From NCBI GenBank assembly GCA_964571595.1, contig CAZNCJ010000059.1, forward strand, positions 1 to 13,982: DNA of 13,982 bases. Reading direction: 5' to 3'. The notes beneath the pieces were generated by a model. The model was not told the origin of the DNA. It saw only the letters and a list, made by a program, of their open reading frames with translations, and did not search any database. Shown here piece after piece: positions 1-6,680 of this stretch; position 1 is the stretch's first letter; the number at the start of each line of letters is the position of its first letter. The position numbers were made by a program, and so were the translations under genes. The DNA is from CALCKU01 sp964571595. GTDB taxonomy: Bacteria > Pseudomonadota > Alphaproteobacteria > Caulobacterales > Maricaulaceae.

Positions 1-76
1 GCGCAAAACCGCCTGCGCGGAATTTTTCTGTGTTTTGAAAACTCAAGAGGAGGGGTAAGCTGAGCGGCCCGCCGTA

Positions 77-409
77 CTAAACCGAGAAGCTCGTCCCGCA
101 GCCACAGCCCGCCGTCGCATTGGGGTTGTGGATTTTAAAGGCCGCGCCGATAAGGGCGTCGACATAGTCAATTTCGGAGCCTTCGAGAAAGCCAAGGCTC
201 ATATCATCGACAACGACTTTCGCGCCGTCGCGTTCTATGACAATATCATCGGCGTTTGGCGTGTCGGCGAAATCGAATTTATACTGAAAGCCCGAACAGC
301 CGCCGCCTTCTACGGCGACGCGCAAATATTTATCAAAACCCTGCTTGGTCATGATCGCGTTAATCTGCTTGGCGGCTGAGGCGCTTAGGGAAACTGATAT
401 TTCCGACAT
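77..409 (-). CDS. erpA: A-type iron-sulfur cluster carrier (ErpA/HesB/IscA family)
   Basis: Cytosolic A-type carrier that receives Fe-S clusters from the assembly scaffold and passes them to apoproteins. The 110-residue product has the family's usual length and fold. The three cluster-binding cysteines are present: Cys38 in a GGGCSGFQY block, and Cys102 and Cys104 in the C-terminal GCGCG block. The start is taken at the ATG at 409-407, because an AGGA ribosome binding site lies 7 bases upstream and the family begins just before this point. A GTG at 454 would add 15 atypical residues and overlap the promoter region. The stop is TAG at 79-77. The gene is divergent from dgt with only 89 bases between the starts. 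ErpA fits best by synteny and sequence, but IscA or SufA cannot be fully excluded without a tree. Confidence 0.93.
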   Translation of the reverse strand: MSEISVSLSASAAKQINAIMTKQGFDKYLRVAVEGGGCSGFQYKFDFADTPNADDIVIERDGAKVVVDDMSLGFLEGSEIDYVDALIGAAFKIHNPNATAGCGCGTSFSV

Positions 410-498
410 CCGACTATCCTTTGTTCTGAACACCCTATATAAGGTGTCTGACACTGTTTTTAAAGCCCAAATTATGCGGGCCGTTTTGCAAGGGCAAT
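410..498. promoter_or_regulatory. Divergent erpA/dgt promoter region with nested palindromes
   Basis: This 89-base gap must drive both flanking genes. For dgt there is a -35-like CTGACA at 448-453 and a -10-like AATTAT at 470-475 with a 16-base spacer, followed by an AAGGG ribosome binding site at 490-494. For the minus-strand gene there is a -10-like TATATA at 441-436 with a weak -35-like TTTAAA at 464-459. Two inverted repeats overlie these boxes: ACACC/GGTGT (430-434 and 443-447) and GTGTC/GACAC (444-448 and 450-454). Neither repeat matches an operator I can name with confidence; the IscR consensus does not fit well. The promoter assignments are inference from box similarity. Confidence 0.4.
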
Positions 499-1689
499 AT
501 GTTTACTTTTCCTTCTATTCGGGGACGTGCGGATTATGCGTCTGATCCGACAAATTGCCGGGGCCGCCGCCTTGAACAACCCAGCAGCTCTGAGCGCTCC
601 GCCTTTCAGCGCGATAAAGACCGGATCATCCACTCTAGCGCCTTTCGCCGCCTCAAGGGTAAGACGCAGGTTTTTGTCTCGCATGAGGGGGATTATTACC
701 GCACGCGGCTCACCCATTCCTTAGAGGTCTCGCAAATTGCGCGCTCTATTGCGCGGGTGCTGGGATTAGATGAGGATTTGGCGGAATGTCTGGCGCTTGC
801 CCATGATTTGGGTCATCCGCCTTTTGGTCATTCGGGAGAAAATGCCCTGCAAAAGGGTATGCAGGATTATGGCGGGTTTGACCATAATGCCCAGACCTTG
901 CGGATTGTTGAAAAACTTGAGGGCCGCTACGCCGAATTTGACGGGCTGAACCTGACATGGGAGACGCTGGAGGGCATAGCCAAACATAACGGGCCGTTGA
1001 TCAGCTCGCCCGATGACGTGAAAAACCTGCCATGGGCCTTGCGTCATCTCGAATATTGGGAGCGCCTAGAGCTGCACACATATGCCGGGCCAGAAGCCCA
1101 AGTTGCGGCAATTTCCGATGATATTGCCTATAATAATCACGATATTGATGACGGGCTGCGGGCGGGGCTGTTTAGCGTGAAAGATATTTCCGAAGTCCCG
1201 ATTGTGGGGCGTGTGTTTAGTGATGTCCGCGGGCGCTATCCCGGTATTTCAGAAGATCGTCTAATACATGAAGGCGTGCGGGATTTGATCGGGATTATGG
1301 TCTCTGATGTGTTGGCGGAGACGCGAGAGAGGCTGGCCGAGCATAACCCGAAAAGCGCCGACGATATTCGCGGGCTGGGGCGGGCCGTTGTAGATTTCAG
1401 TGCCGCCTTTCGAAAAGAAGAAGGCCCACTGCGTAAGTTTCTATTTGATAATATGTATAAGCACTACAAAGTGAACCGTATGATGGGCCAAGCCACGCGC
1501 GTGGTCAGCGAGCTGTTTGAGCTGTTTTTGTCCGATCCTGATATTTTACCCACAGAGCTGCGCCGTGAATGTGACGGGCCGAAGACAAAACACACCGCAA
1601 GAGTTGTCTGTGATTACATTGCAGCGATGACAGATACGCAGGCGATTGCGGAACATAAAAAACTGTTTTCAGTGTCGGGCTATTTATAA
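499..1689 (+). CDS. dgt: dGTP triphosphohydrolase-like HD-domain protein
   Basis: HD-superfamily phosphohydrolase of the deoxyguanosinetriphosphate triphosphohydrolase-like group. These enzymes cleave dNTPs to the deoxynucleoside and triphosphate and so affect dNTP pools. The 396-residue length is typical of the type 2 subfamily. The metal-binding HD set is visible: His73 in RLTHSLEV, His102-Asp103 in AHDLGHPPFGHSGE, and Asp207/Asp208 in an ISDDIAY block. The family also shares the N-terminal RDRIIHSSAFRRLK-type block (residues 41-53, here DRIIHSSAFRRLK) and a C-terminal DYIAAMTD block (372-379). The ATG at 499 has an AAGGG ribosome binding site. The gene sits in its usual alphaproteobacterial place next to erpA. 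Substrate preference cannot be read from sequence; many members of this group are annotated only as dGTPase-like. Confidence 0.93.
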   Translation: MFTFPSIRGRADYASDPTNCRGRRLEQPSSSERSAFQRDKDRIIHSSAFRRLKGKTQVFVSHEGDYYRTRLTHSLEVSQIARSIARVLGLDEDLAECLALAHDLGHPPFGHSGENALQKGMQDYGGFDHNAQTLRIVEKLEGRYAEFDGLNLTWETLEGIAKHNGPLISSPDDVKNLPWALRHLEYWERLELHTYAGPEAQVAAISDDIAYNNHDIDDGLRAGLFSVKDISEVPIVGRVFSDVRGRYPGISEDRLIHEGVRDLIGIMVSDVLAETRERLAEHNPKSADDIRGLGRAVVDFSAAFRKEEGPLRKFLFDNMYKHYKVNRMMGQATRVVSELFELFLSDPDILPTELRRECDGPKTKHTARVVCDYIAAMTDTQAIAEHKKLFSVSGYL

Positions 1690-1804
1690 TTTTTGCCTAA
1701 GCCTGTCATTTAACACCTATAGTTTAGCTTTTACGTGAAATATTTGCTAGTCTGGGGCCACGATTCGGCCAAAATTTGGATATTGGAACGATAAGAAGGG
1801 AAAT

Positions 1805-2512
1805 ATGGTAGATAAACGCAAAGATGAAATCGATCCTGATCTGAGGATTCATCAAGCTACAGAGCCTTTTGACGTGCAGGAACAGAACGGGCGGCGGGCT
1901 ATGTGGCTCCTATTGGCGGGATTTGGTTTCCTGCTTTTGCTGGCTTTACTGATATTCAAAGTCTATCAGCCCGGTGTGCGTGACAGAGTGGTTCCGCCAA
2001 CGATAAATGCTGACCGCACACCCTTTAAAGTGAAACCCGAAAATCCGGGCGGAGATATAACGCCTGACCAAAACAAAGAAATTTACAAGGTGATTGACGG
2101 TGAGGCTGTGGACGGGAGCGTCAACACAGTGGATAATGCTGAAAAACCTATCGATATTCCGGATAGCGCGAATATTATTGTCAAAGCACCAGAACCGATA
2201 ACAAGACCGGCAGCGCCAGTCGTTACCACACCGCCCAAGCCCGCAAATACAGGCGGTGATTCAGTCTATGTAGCACAAGTCGCCTCTGTACGTTCACGCG
2301 CTGCGGCAGAAGATGTCTGGACGACAATAGAGCAAAAACATGACGCGCTTTTACCTGACCGCGCTTATGCCGATATTAAACGCGCGGATTTGGGTGATAA
2401 GGGTGTGTATTACCGCCTAAGGCTGGCAGGTATGGCCGATAAGGCAGCGGCGAACCGCTTATGCGAGCGTCTGGTCGCGCGTGGGCAGGCCTGTTTCGTG
2501 ACGAAAAAATGA
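1805..2512 (+). CDS. SPOR-domain inner-membrane protein
   Basis: Bitopic protein of 235 residues with a cytoplasmic N-terminus, one membrane segment at about residues 32-52 and a periplasmic part. The periplasmic linker (about 55-150) is rich in Pro, Asp and Lys and looks disordered. A SPOR domain fills about 153-233, beginning with the VYVAQVAS strand. SPOR domains bind denuded glycan strands at division septa, so an FtsN-like or septal envelope role is likely but not shown. The ATG at 1805 is preceded by AAGAAGGG at 1793-1800. The stop codon overlaps the nagZ start as ATGA, implying coupled translation. In relatives argS normally lies between dgt and this gene; here only 115 bases separate them. 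Confidence 0.85.
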   Translation: MVDKRKDEIDPDLRIHQATEPFDVQEQNGRRAMWLLLAGFGFLLLLALLIFKVYQPGVRDRVVPPTINADRTPFKVKPENPGGDITPDQNKEIYKVIDGEAVDGSVNTVDNAEKPIDIPDSANIIVKAPEPITRPAAPVVTTPPKPANTGGDSVYVAQVASVRSRAAAEDVWTTIEQKHDALLPDRAYADIKRADLGDKGVYYRLRLAGMADKAAANRLCERLVARGQACFVTKK

Positions 2513-3528
2513 AGCCATCAGCCGTTATATTTGGCTTGTCAGGTCCAAAGCTAACAGCGGCTGAAACCGCCTTTTTTCGGGATGCTAATCCTTGGGGGTT
2601 TATCCTCTTTGGGCGTAATATTGAAAAACCAGATCAGGTTAAGCGGCTCACCTCAGAACTGCGCTCTGTCGTGGGACGCGATTGTCTTATCTTTATAGAC
2701 CAAGAGGGCGGGCGCGTGCAGCGCTTACAACCTCCCCATTGGCGGCGTTATCCTTCCGGGGCAGATTATGCTTATTATTACGAAAAGAGCAGCTATGTCG
2801 GGCGACGTATTGCCTATCTGAATTACAGGCTGATCGCCGATGACCTCAGGCAGATAGGGATAAGTGCGAATTGCGCGCCTGTTTTGGATATACCTCAAAT
2901 CTCGGCTGATCCTATTATTTCGGATCGCGCCTTGGGGCTGGATTCCGAGCAGGTTGTAGATCTGGCACATGCCGTCATAGCAGGGTTAATGTCAGGCGGG
3001 GTCGCCCCTGTTATTAAACATATACCCGGACATGGTCGGGCCAAGGTGGATAGCCATATGGCTCTGCCTAAAATAACTGAAACCCGCAGAACGCTTGAAC
3101 GTTCAGATTATATGCCGTTTCGTTTGCTCCATGATGCGCCCATGGCCATGACAGCCCATGCGGTTTACACCCACGCCTCAAAGCAGCCTGTCACAGTTTC
3201 GCGAAAGGCTCTGGTAGAGATTATTCGGGCCAATATAGGCTATGATGGTTTGCTTATGTCGGATGATCTGGACATGAAGGCGCTCTCGGGCGGCTTGGCC
3301 TCAAAAACGCAAAAAGCCTTGAAGGCGGGATGTGATATTGCCCTGCAATGTTCGGGTAAAATCAAAGACATGGTCAATGTAGCTAAAGGGGCCAAGCCGC
3401 TGGCAGGACGGGCCTTGGAGCGGGCTGTGATCGCAGAATATAGCGCTGAACATATTTCTGAATTTGATCGCCGGGATACGATATCAGAGCTCTCCCATCT
3501 TATGCCGGATTGGGATATTGGCATATGA
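2509..3528 (+). CDS. nagZ: Beta-N-acetylhexosaminidase, glycoside hydrolase family 3
   Basis: Cytosolic GH3 enzyme that removes N-acetylglucosamine from muropeptides during peptidoglycan recycling. The 339-residue single-domain form matches bacterial NagZ. Visible motifs are DQEGGRVQRL from residue 64, KHIPGHG at 170-176, the acid/base dyad Asp181-x-His183 in VDSHMALP, and the probable nucleophile Asp252 in LMSDDLDM. The start is placed at ATG 2509, which overlaps the SPOR gene stop as ATGA. An in-frame ATG at 2461 would add 16 residues lying inside the SPOR coding region and is not family-like. There is no good separate ribosome binding site, so translation is probably coupled to the gene upstream. 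No signal peptide is seen, in line with a cytosolic enzyme. Confidence 0.95.
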   Translation: MKPSAVIFGLSGPKLTAAETAFFRDANPWGFILFGRNIEKPDQVKRLTSELRSVVGRDCLIFIDQEGGRVQRLQPPHWRRYPSGADYAYYYEKSSYVGRRIAYLNYRLIADDLRQIGISANCAPVLDIPQISADPIISDRALGLDSEQVVDLAHAVIAGLMSGGVAPVIKHIPGHGRAKVDSHMALPKITETRRTLERSDYMPFRLLHDAPMAMTAHAVYTHASKQPVTVSRKALVEIIRANIGYDGLLMSDDLDMKALSGGLASKTQKALKAGCDIALQCSGKIKDMVNVAKGAKPLAGRALERAVIAEYSAEHISEFDRRDTISELSHLMPDWDIGI

Positions 3529-4352
3529 GCGACGAATTTCATGAAGACTTGAAATTTGAAGCCGCAGATGATGCTGCCGATGAGGGTTTGGGACTTTTCC
3601 TCGATATTGATGGTTATGAAGGCCCCTTACATCTTTTGCTCGAGCTGGCGCGTCAGCAAAAAGTCGACCTGGCTCGTATTTCTATTCTGGAACTGGCCAA
3701 TCAATATATAGATTTTATCCAGACCGCCCAAAACTTACGCATTGAACTTGCCGCCGATTATCTGGTGATGGCCTCATGGTTGGCTTATCTGAAATCCCGA
3801 TTGATTTTACCGCGCGCCGAAGATGAAACCATTATGCCAGAGGCCGAAGAACTGGCCGCGCATTTGGCCTTTCGCCTGCAAAGATTGGAAGTCATGCGCC
3901 GCGCCGCTGACGGCCTTTTCAGATTGCCGCAAATGGGCCAGAGCGTTTTTTCGCACGGCCAACCAGCAGGACTTCGCTCTCGCACCACGCCTTTATATCA
4001 GGCTGAGCTTTTTGATATTCTAAAGGCTTATGGTGAGAGCCGATCAAAATCGGTTATAAAACATTATAAATTTATTAAGCCGCCAATTTTATCCATTGAA
4101 GATGCGCGGGCGCGACTGCGGCGGGTCGTCATGTCGCTGGGTGTCAATGATGATGCGTGGACGCGCTTTGATAGTATCTTGCCTACACAAGACTATCTTA
4201 ATTTGGACGTGCCTGAAAGCTCGGTCAAAGCGAGCACCTTGCTGGCCGGACTTGAGCTGGCCAAAGAAGGGGATTTGGAACTTCGCCAAACCTCAACTTT
4301 TGCGCCGATTTATGTGCGCGGCGTTAAAAAATCCGACAAGAGAGAGGGATAG
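3525..4352 (+). CDS. scpA: Segregation and condensation protein A (kleisin)
   Basis: Kleisin subunit that bridges the SMC heads and binds ScpB in the bacterial condensin. The 275-residue product has the ScpA signature near its N-terminus (YEGPLHLLLELARQQKVDL, residues 31-49). His replaces the more common Asp after GPL, a variant I recall in alphaproteobacteria. A helical middle part follows, then a C-terminal winged helix at about 210-266 that should contact the SMC head. The ATG at 3525 overlaps the nagZ stop as ATGA; a further in-frame ATG at 3510 lies inside nagZ and has no better ribosome binding site. An acidic leader of about 25 residues precedes the domain. scpB follows directly. Confidence 0.95.
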   Translation: MSDEFHEDLKFEAADDAADEGLGLFLDIDGYEGPLHLLLELARQQKVDLARISILELANQYIDFIQTAQNLRIELAADYLVMASWLAYLKSRLILPRAEDETIMPEAEELAAHLAFRLQRLEVMRRAADGLFRLPQMGQSVFSHGQPAGLRSRTTPLYQAELFDILKAYGESRSKSVIKHYKFIKPPILSIEDARARLRRVVMSLGVNDDAWTRFDSILPTQDYLNLDVPESSVKASTLLAGLELAKEGDLELRQTSTFAPIYVRGVKKSDKREG

Positions 4353-4355
4353 AAA

Positions 4356-5114
4356 ATGGGACAGGACCGCGTAGAAAAAGCTGCCCAAGGTATAGAGACC
4401 GGTGTCGTCAATCTGGCTGAGCGATTAAAAGGGCCAAATAACGCTACGGATATGGATCAGGAATTACGACTGCTCGAAGCGCTTTTATTTGCTGCGATTG
4501 AGCCGATTGACACAGAGACATTGCGCGAACGCATGCCAGAGGAATGTGATGTCGGGGCTTTGCTTGCGCGCCTGGCGCGGGATTATCAGGGACGCGGGGT
4601 TAATCTTGTGCGCGTTGCCGGGCGGTGGCGTTTTCAAACGGCGCCTGATCTGGAATCCCATCTTGTCGATATAAAAGAAACACCCCGAAAGCTCTCGCGT
4701 GCGGCTTTAGAAACATTGGCGATTATTGCTTATCACCAGCCCGCCACACGCGCGGAAATCGAGGATGTACGCGGTGTGTCTGTTTCTTCCGGGACGCTGG
4801 ATGTGCTTATGGAGCTGGGCTGGATAAGATTGCGCGGACGTCGCCGCACGCCCGGTCGCCCTGTGACTTACGGGACGACGGAAGGCTTTTTGGCCCACTT
4901 TAACCTTGAGCAGATTTCTGATCTTCCGGGGCGTGATGATTTGAAAGCTGCCGGCCTTTTAGATCCGCGCTTGCCTAAGGATTTTGAAATGCCCACGCCT
5001 ATGATGCCAGATGGTTTAACCGAGGGTGAAGACCCGCTGGAAGATGATGATGCGCAGGCAGAGTTCTTTGAAGATTTCCTATCCGGCGATGATGAAGACG
5101 TAAGTGAAGAATAA
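4356..5114 (+). CDS. scpB: Segregation and condensation protein B
   Basis: Winged-helix partner of ScpA; a dimer binds the kleisin and regulates the SMC ATPase. The 252-residue protein has two winged helices at about residues 34-108 and 113-182. The second carries the most conserved stretch of the family (ETLAIIAYHQPATRAEIE from 119, then SSGTLDVLMELGWI and TPGRPVTYGTTEGFL). Two extensions are seen: about 32 residues before the first domain and a very acidic tail at about 222-252. The ATG at 4356 is chosen because GAGAGGGA lies just upstream and only 3 bases separate it from the scpA stop. A later ATG at 4452 would trim the leader to the core domain and remains possible. Confidence 0.93.
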   Translation: MGQDRVEKAAQGIETGVVNLAERLKGPNNATDMDQELRLLEALLFAAIEPIDTETLRERMPEECDVGALLARLARDYQGRGVNLVRVAGRWRFQTAPDLESHLVDIKETPRKLSRAALETLAIIAYHQPATRAEIEDVRGVSVSSGTLDVLMELGWIRLRGRRRTPGRPVTYGTTEGFLAHFNLEQISDLPGRDDLKAAGLLDPRLPKDFEMPTPMMPDGLTEGEDPLEDDDAQAEFFEDFLSGDDEDVSEE

Positions 5115-5217
5115 GGCAGGTTTATCCGCACTGTGATTGCTAAAGATAAATTAAGTTTAAGCGGGTTGAACCTTAGCCCTGAACGGGGTAAAAGCGGGCG
5201 TTAAAAGGAAGAAATCT
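5115..5217 (+). promoter_or_regulatory. Gap before tatA with a possible promoter
   Basis: This is the first sizeable gap since 1805, so a separate tat promoter is reasonable. A TTGAAC box at 5166-5171 and a TAAAAG box at 5189-5194 are 17 bases apart, each matching four of six consensus positions. The heptamer AAGCGGG occurs twice as a direct repeat, at 5159-5165 and 5192-5198, flanking these boxes. A short hairpin CCC/GGG surrounds TGAAC between them. The tatA ribosome binding site AAGGAAG is at 5205-5211. No terminator for the scpB unit is evident, so read-through is also possible. Confidence 0.3.
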
Positions 5218-5424
5218 ATGACTCCCGGTCCATTACAAATACTTATCGTTCTTGTGCTTGCTATTTTACTGTTTGGCGGTAAAGGCAAAATTAGCTCCAT
5301 TATGGGAGATATGGGCAAGGGGATTACGAGCTTCAAAAAGGGGCTTAAAGACGAAGTTGCAGATGCAAAAGATGCCGCGGAAGAGGCTATAAATGTTACG
5401 CCCAAAAAGGATGAAAAGTCCTAA
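5218..5424 (+). CDS. tatA: Sec-independent protein translocase TatA
   Basis: Pore or membrane-thinning component of the twin-arginine translocase, which exports folded proteins across the inner membrane. The 68-residue product shows the family plan: a short periplasmic N-terminus, one membrane helix at about 5-19 with Gln7, the FG hinge at Phe19-Gly20, an amphipathic helix at about 24-42 and a charged tail. The tail is short, close to the minimum length seen in the family. The ATG has an AAGGAAG ribosome binding site 6 bases upstream. tatB and tatC follow in the standard order, which settles the choice of TatA rather than TatE or TatB. Confidence 0.95.
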   Translation: MTPGPLQILIVLVLAILLFGGKGKISSIMGDMGKGITSFKKGLKDEVADAKDAAEEAINVTPKKDEKS

Positions 5425-5450
5425 AGATTTAGGCCTTTGAGGGGGCGCTT

Positions 5451-5777
5451 ATGATACCTCAGCTCGGCTTTGCAGAAATCATTATTCTTATGTTGCTGGC
5501 AATTATTGTTGTCGGCCCAAAAGAGCTGCCTAAACTTATGCGCTCTATCGGGCAGGTCATGTCGCGTATGCGGGCATTGGGTAATGAATTTCGGCAGGCT
5601 TTTGATGATATGGGCGCGGAAGAGGAAATCGCGGAAATGCGGCGCGAAATCGAAGAGCTTAAAAAAATGGGATCTCTGGAAAACCTCTCTGACGAAGCCT
5701 TTGAGGAAGATATGCGCGCGCTGGACACTGAGTTGAGAACGGCAACAGATATGTCAACGCCCAAGGGTAAGAGCTAG
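5451..5777 (+). CDS. tatB: Sec-independent protein translocase TatB
   Basis: Substrate-receptor component that forms the TatBC complex. The 108-residue protein has one N-terminal membrane helix (about 4-21) with the TatB-typical Glu9, then the Gly22-Pro23 hinge, an amphipathic helix and a long, highly charged helical region at about 40-80. Its length is modest for TatB, which often runs to 130-180 residues because of a variable tail. A GAGGGGG ribosome binding site lies about 7 bases before the ATG. It sits 26 bases after tatA and 6 bases before tatC, so all three are very likely one transcript. Confidence 0.93.
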   Translation: MIPQLGFAEIIILMLLAIIVVGPKELPKLMRSIGQVMSRMRALGNEFRQAFDDMGAEEEIAEMRREIEELKKMGSLENLSDEAFEEDMRALDTELRTATDMSTPKGKS

Positions 5778-5783
5778 GCCGTC

Positions 5784-6611
5784 ATGAGCGCGACACCGAA
5801 AATCGAGACAGATATTGAGGAGATGGAGGCGAGCCGCGCCCCGCTTATGGACCATCTTTTGGAGTTACGCTCTCGTTTGATAAAAATGGTCATTGCCTTT
5901 GTGGTTGCCGCGATAATCTGTGCGCCGTTTTTGCGTCATATTCTCGATCTTCTCGTGCTGCCCTTTCAAAAGGCGATCTTTAATTATAACCAGAAACTCG
6001 CAGATAAAGATTTACCGCAGATTGATCTGAACATTATCGCGACCCACCCGCTTGAGACGTTTTTTGTCAAACTCAAATTGGCCATTTTCGGGGGGATTAT
6101 TCTCTCATTTCCTATCATTGCCTATCAAATTTACCGTTTTGTTGCCCCAGGCCTTTATAAGAATGAGCGCGGAGCGTTTCTGCCTTACCTGATTATATCT
6201 CCCGTCTTGTTTATCCTCGGCGCGTCACTTGTTTTCTTTTATATCTTCCCATTCGTGATGGAATTTGCCCTTGGCCAACAACAAGGCCTCTCCAGTGGTG
6301 GCTCGATTGATCTGCTCACCAAAATCAGTGACTATCTCCAGCTCGCCATGACATTATTCCTAGCTTTTGGGCTGTCCTTTCAACTGCCCGTCGTCCTGAG
6401 CCTGCTGGGTCGGGCCGGCATTGTCTCATCTGCGGGTCTTAAGAAAGGCAGACGCTACGCCGTTGTCGGCATTGCGGCCTTTGCCGCCCTCGTGACACCA
6501 CCGGACCCTATCACCCAAATAGTTTTAGGCGGGGCGATATTCCTCTTATACGAAATCTCTATTCTCTCGGTTCGTCTTGCGGAGCAAAAACCTGAGACGG
6601 TTGAGACTTAA
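5784..6611 (+). CDS. tatC: Sec-independent protein translocase TatC
   Basis: Polytopic core of the Tat translocase that recognises the twin-arginine signal peptide together with TatB. The 275-residue product has six hydrophobic segments. Signature blocks are the cytoplasmic N-terminal HLLELRSRL (24-32), the YQIYRFVAPGLYKNER block (114-129) and TPPDPITQ (238-245). The first periplasmic loop (about 62-88) is moderately long. The ribosome binding site is weak, with only AGG within the tatB stop region 5 bases upstream, so translation may depend on tatB. This is a complete, apparently functional tatABC set. Confidence 0.96.
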   Translation: MSATPKIETDIEEMEASRAPLMDHLLELRSRLIKMVIAFVVAAIICAPFLRHILDLLVLPFQKAIFNYNQKLADKDLPQIDLNIIATHPLETFFVKLKLAIFGGIILSFPIIAYQIYRFVAPGLYKNERGAFLPYLIISPVLFILGASLVFFYIFPFVMEFALGQQQGLSSGGSIDLLTKISDYLQLAMTLFLAFGLSFQLPVVLSLLGRAGIVSSAGLKKGRRYAVVGIAAFAALVTPPDPITQIVLGGAIFLLYEISILSVRLAEQKPETVET

Positions 6612-6680
6612 AGTCAGAGACGCGCCTTTACCTCGCCGACAGGCTTCGCTAAGACGGGCGCGAAACAAACGAGTCAATTC
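6612..6680 (+). promoter_or_regulatory. serS leader with alternative inverted repeats
   Basis: The gap between tatC and serS contains CGCGCC at 6621-6626 and its exact complement GGCGCG at 6657-6662. A second arm, CGCC at 6634-6637, could pair with GGCG at 6657-6660 instead. Either hairpin ends about 20 bases before the serS ATG, which has only a poor GAG ribosome binding site at 6671-6673. No T-tract follows, so it is not a standard intrinsic terminator. Whether the structure tunes serS expression is inference only. Confidence 0.3.

Noticed and set aside
9..27. CCGC/GCGG mini-stem followed by AATTTTT at the left edge, resembling a terminator
   Set aside because: The stem is only 4 bp, too weak to call as an intrinsic terminator without its upstream context.
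2..58. Plus-strand open frame at the left edge ending in TAA at 56-58
   Set aside because: Eighteen residues with no recognisable family end, and no other support for a gene converging on erpA. It could be the end of a real gene but cannot be distinguished from chance.
1709..1730. TTAAC and TTTAG elements before the SPOR gene as a CtrA site
   Set aside because: The half-site spacing and second arm do not match TTAA-N7-TTAA, so it is not supported.
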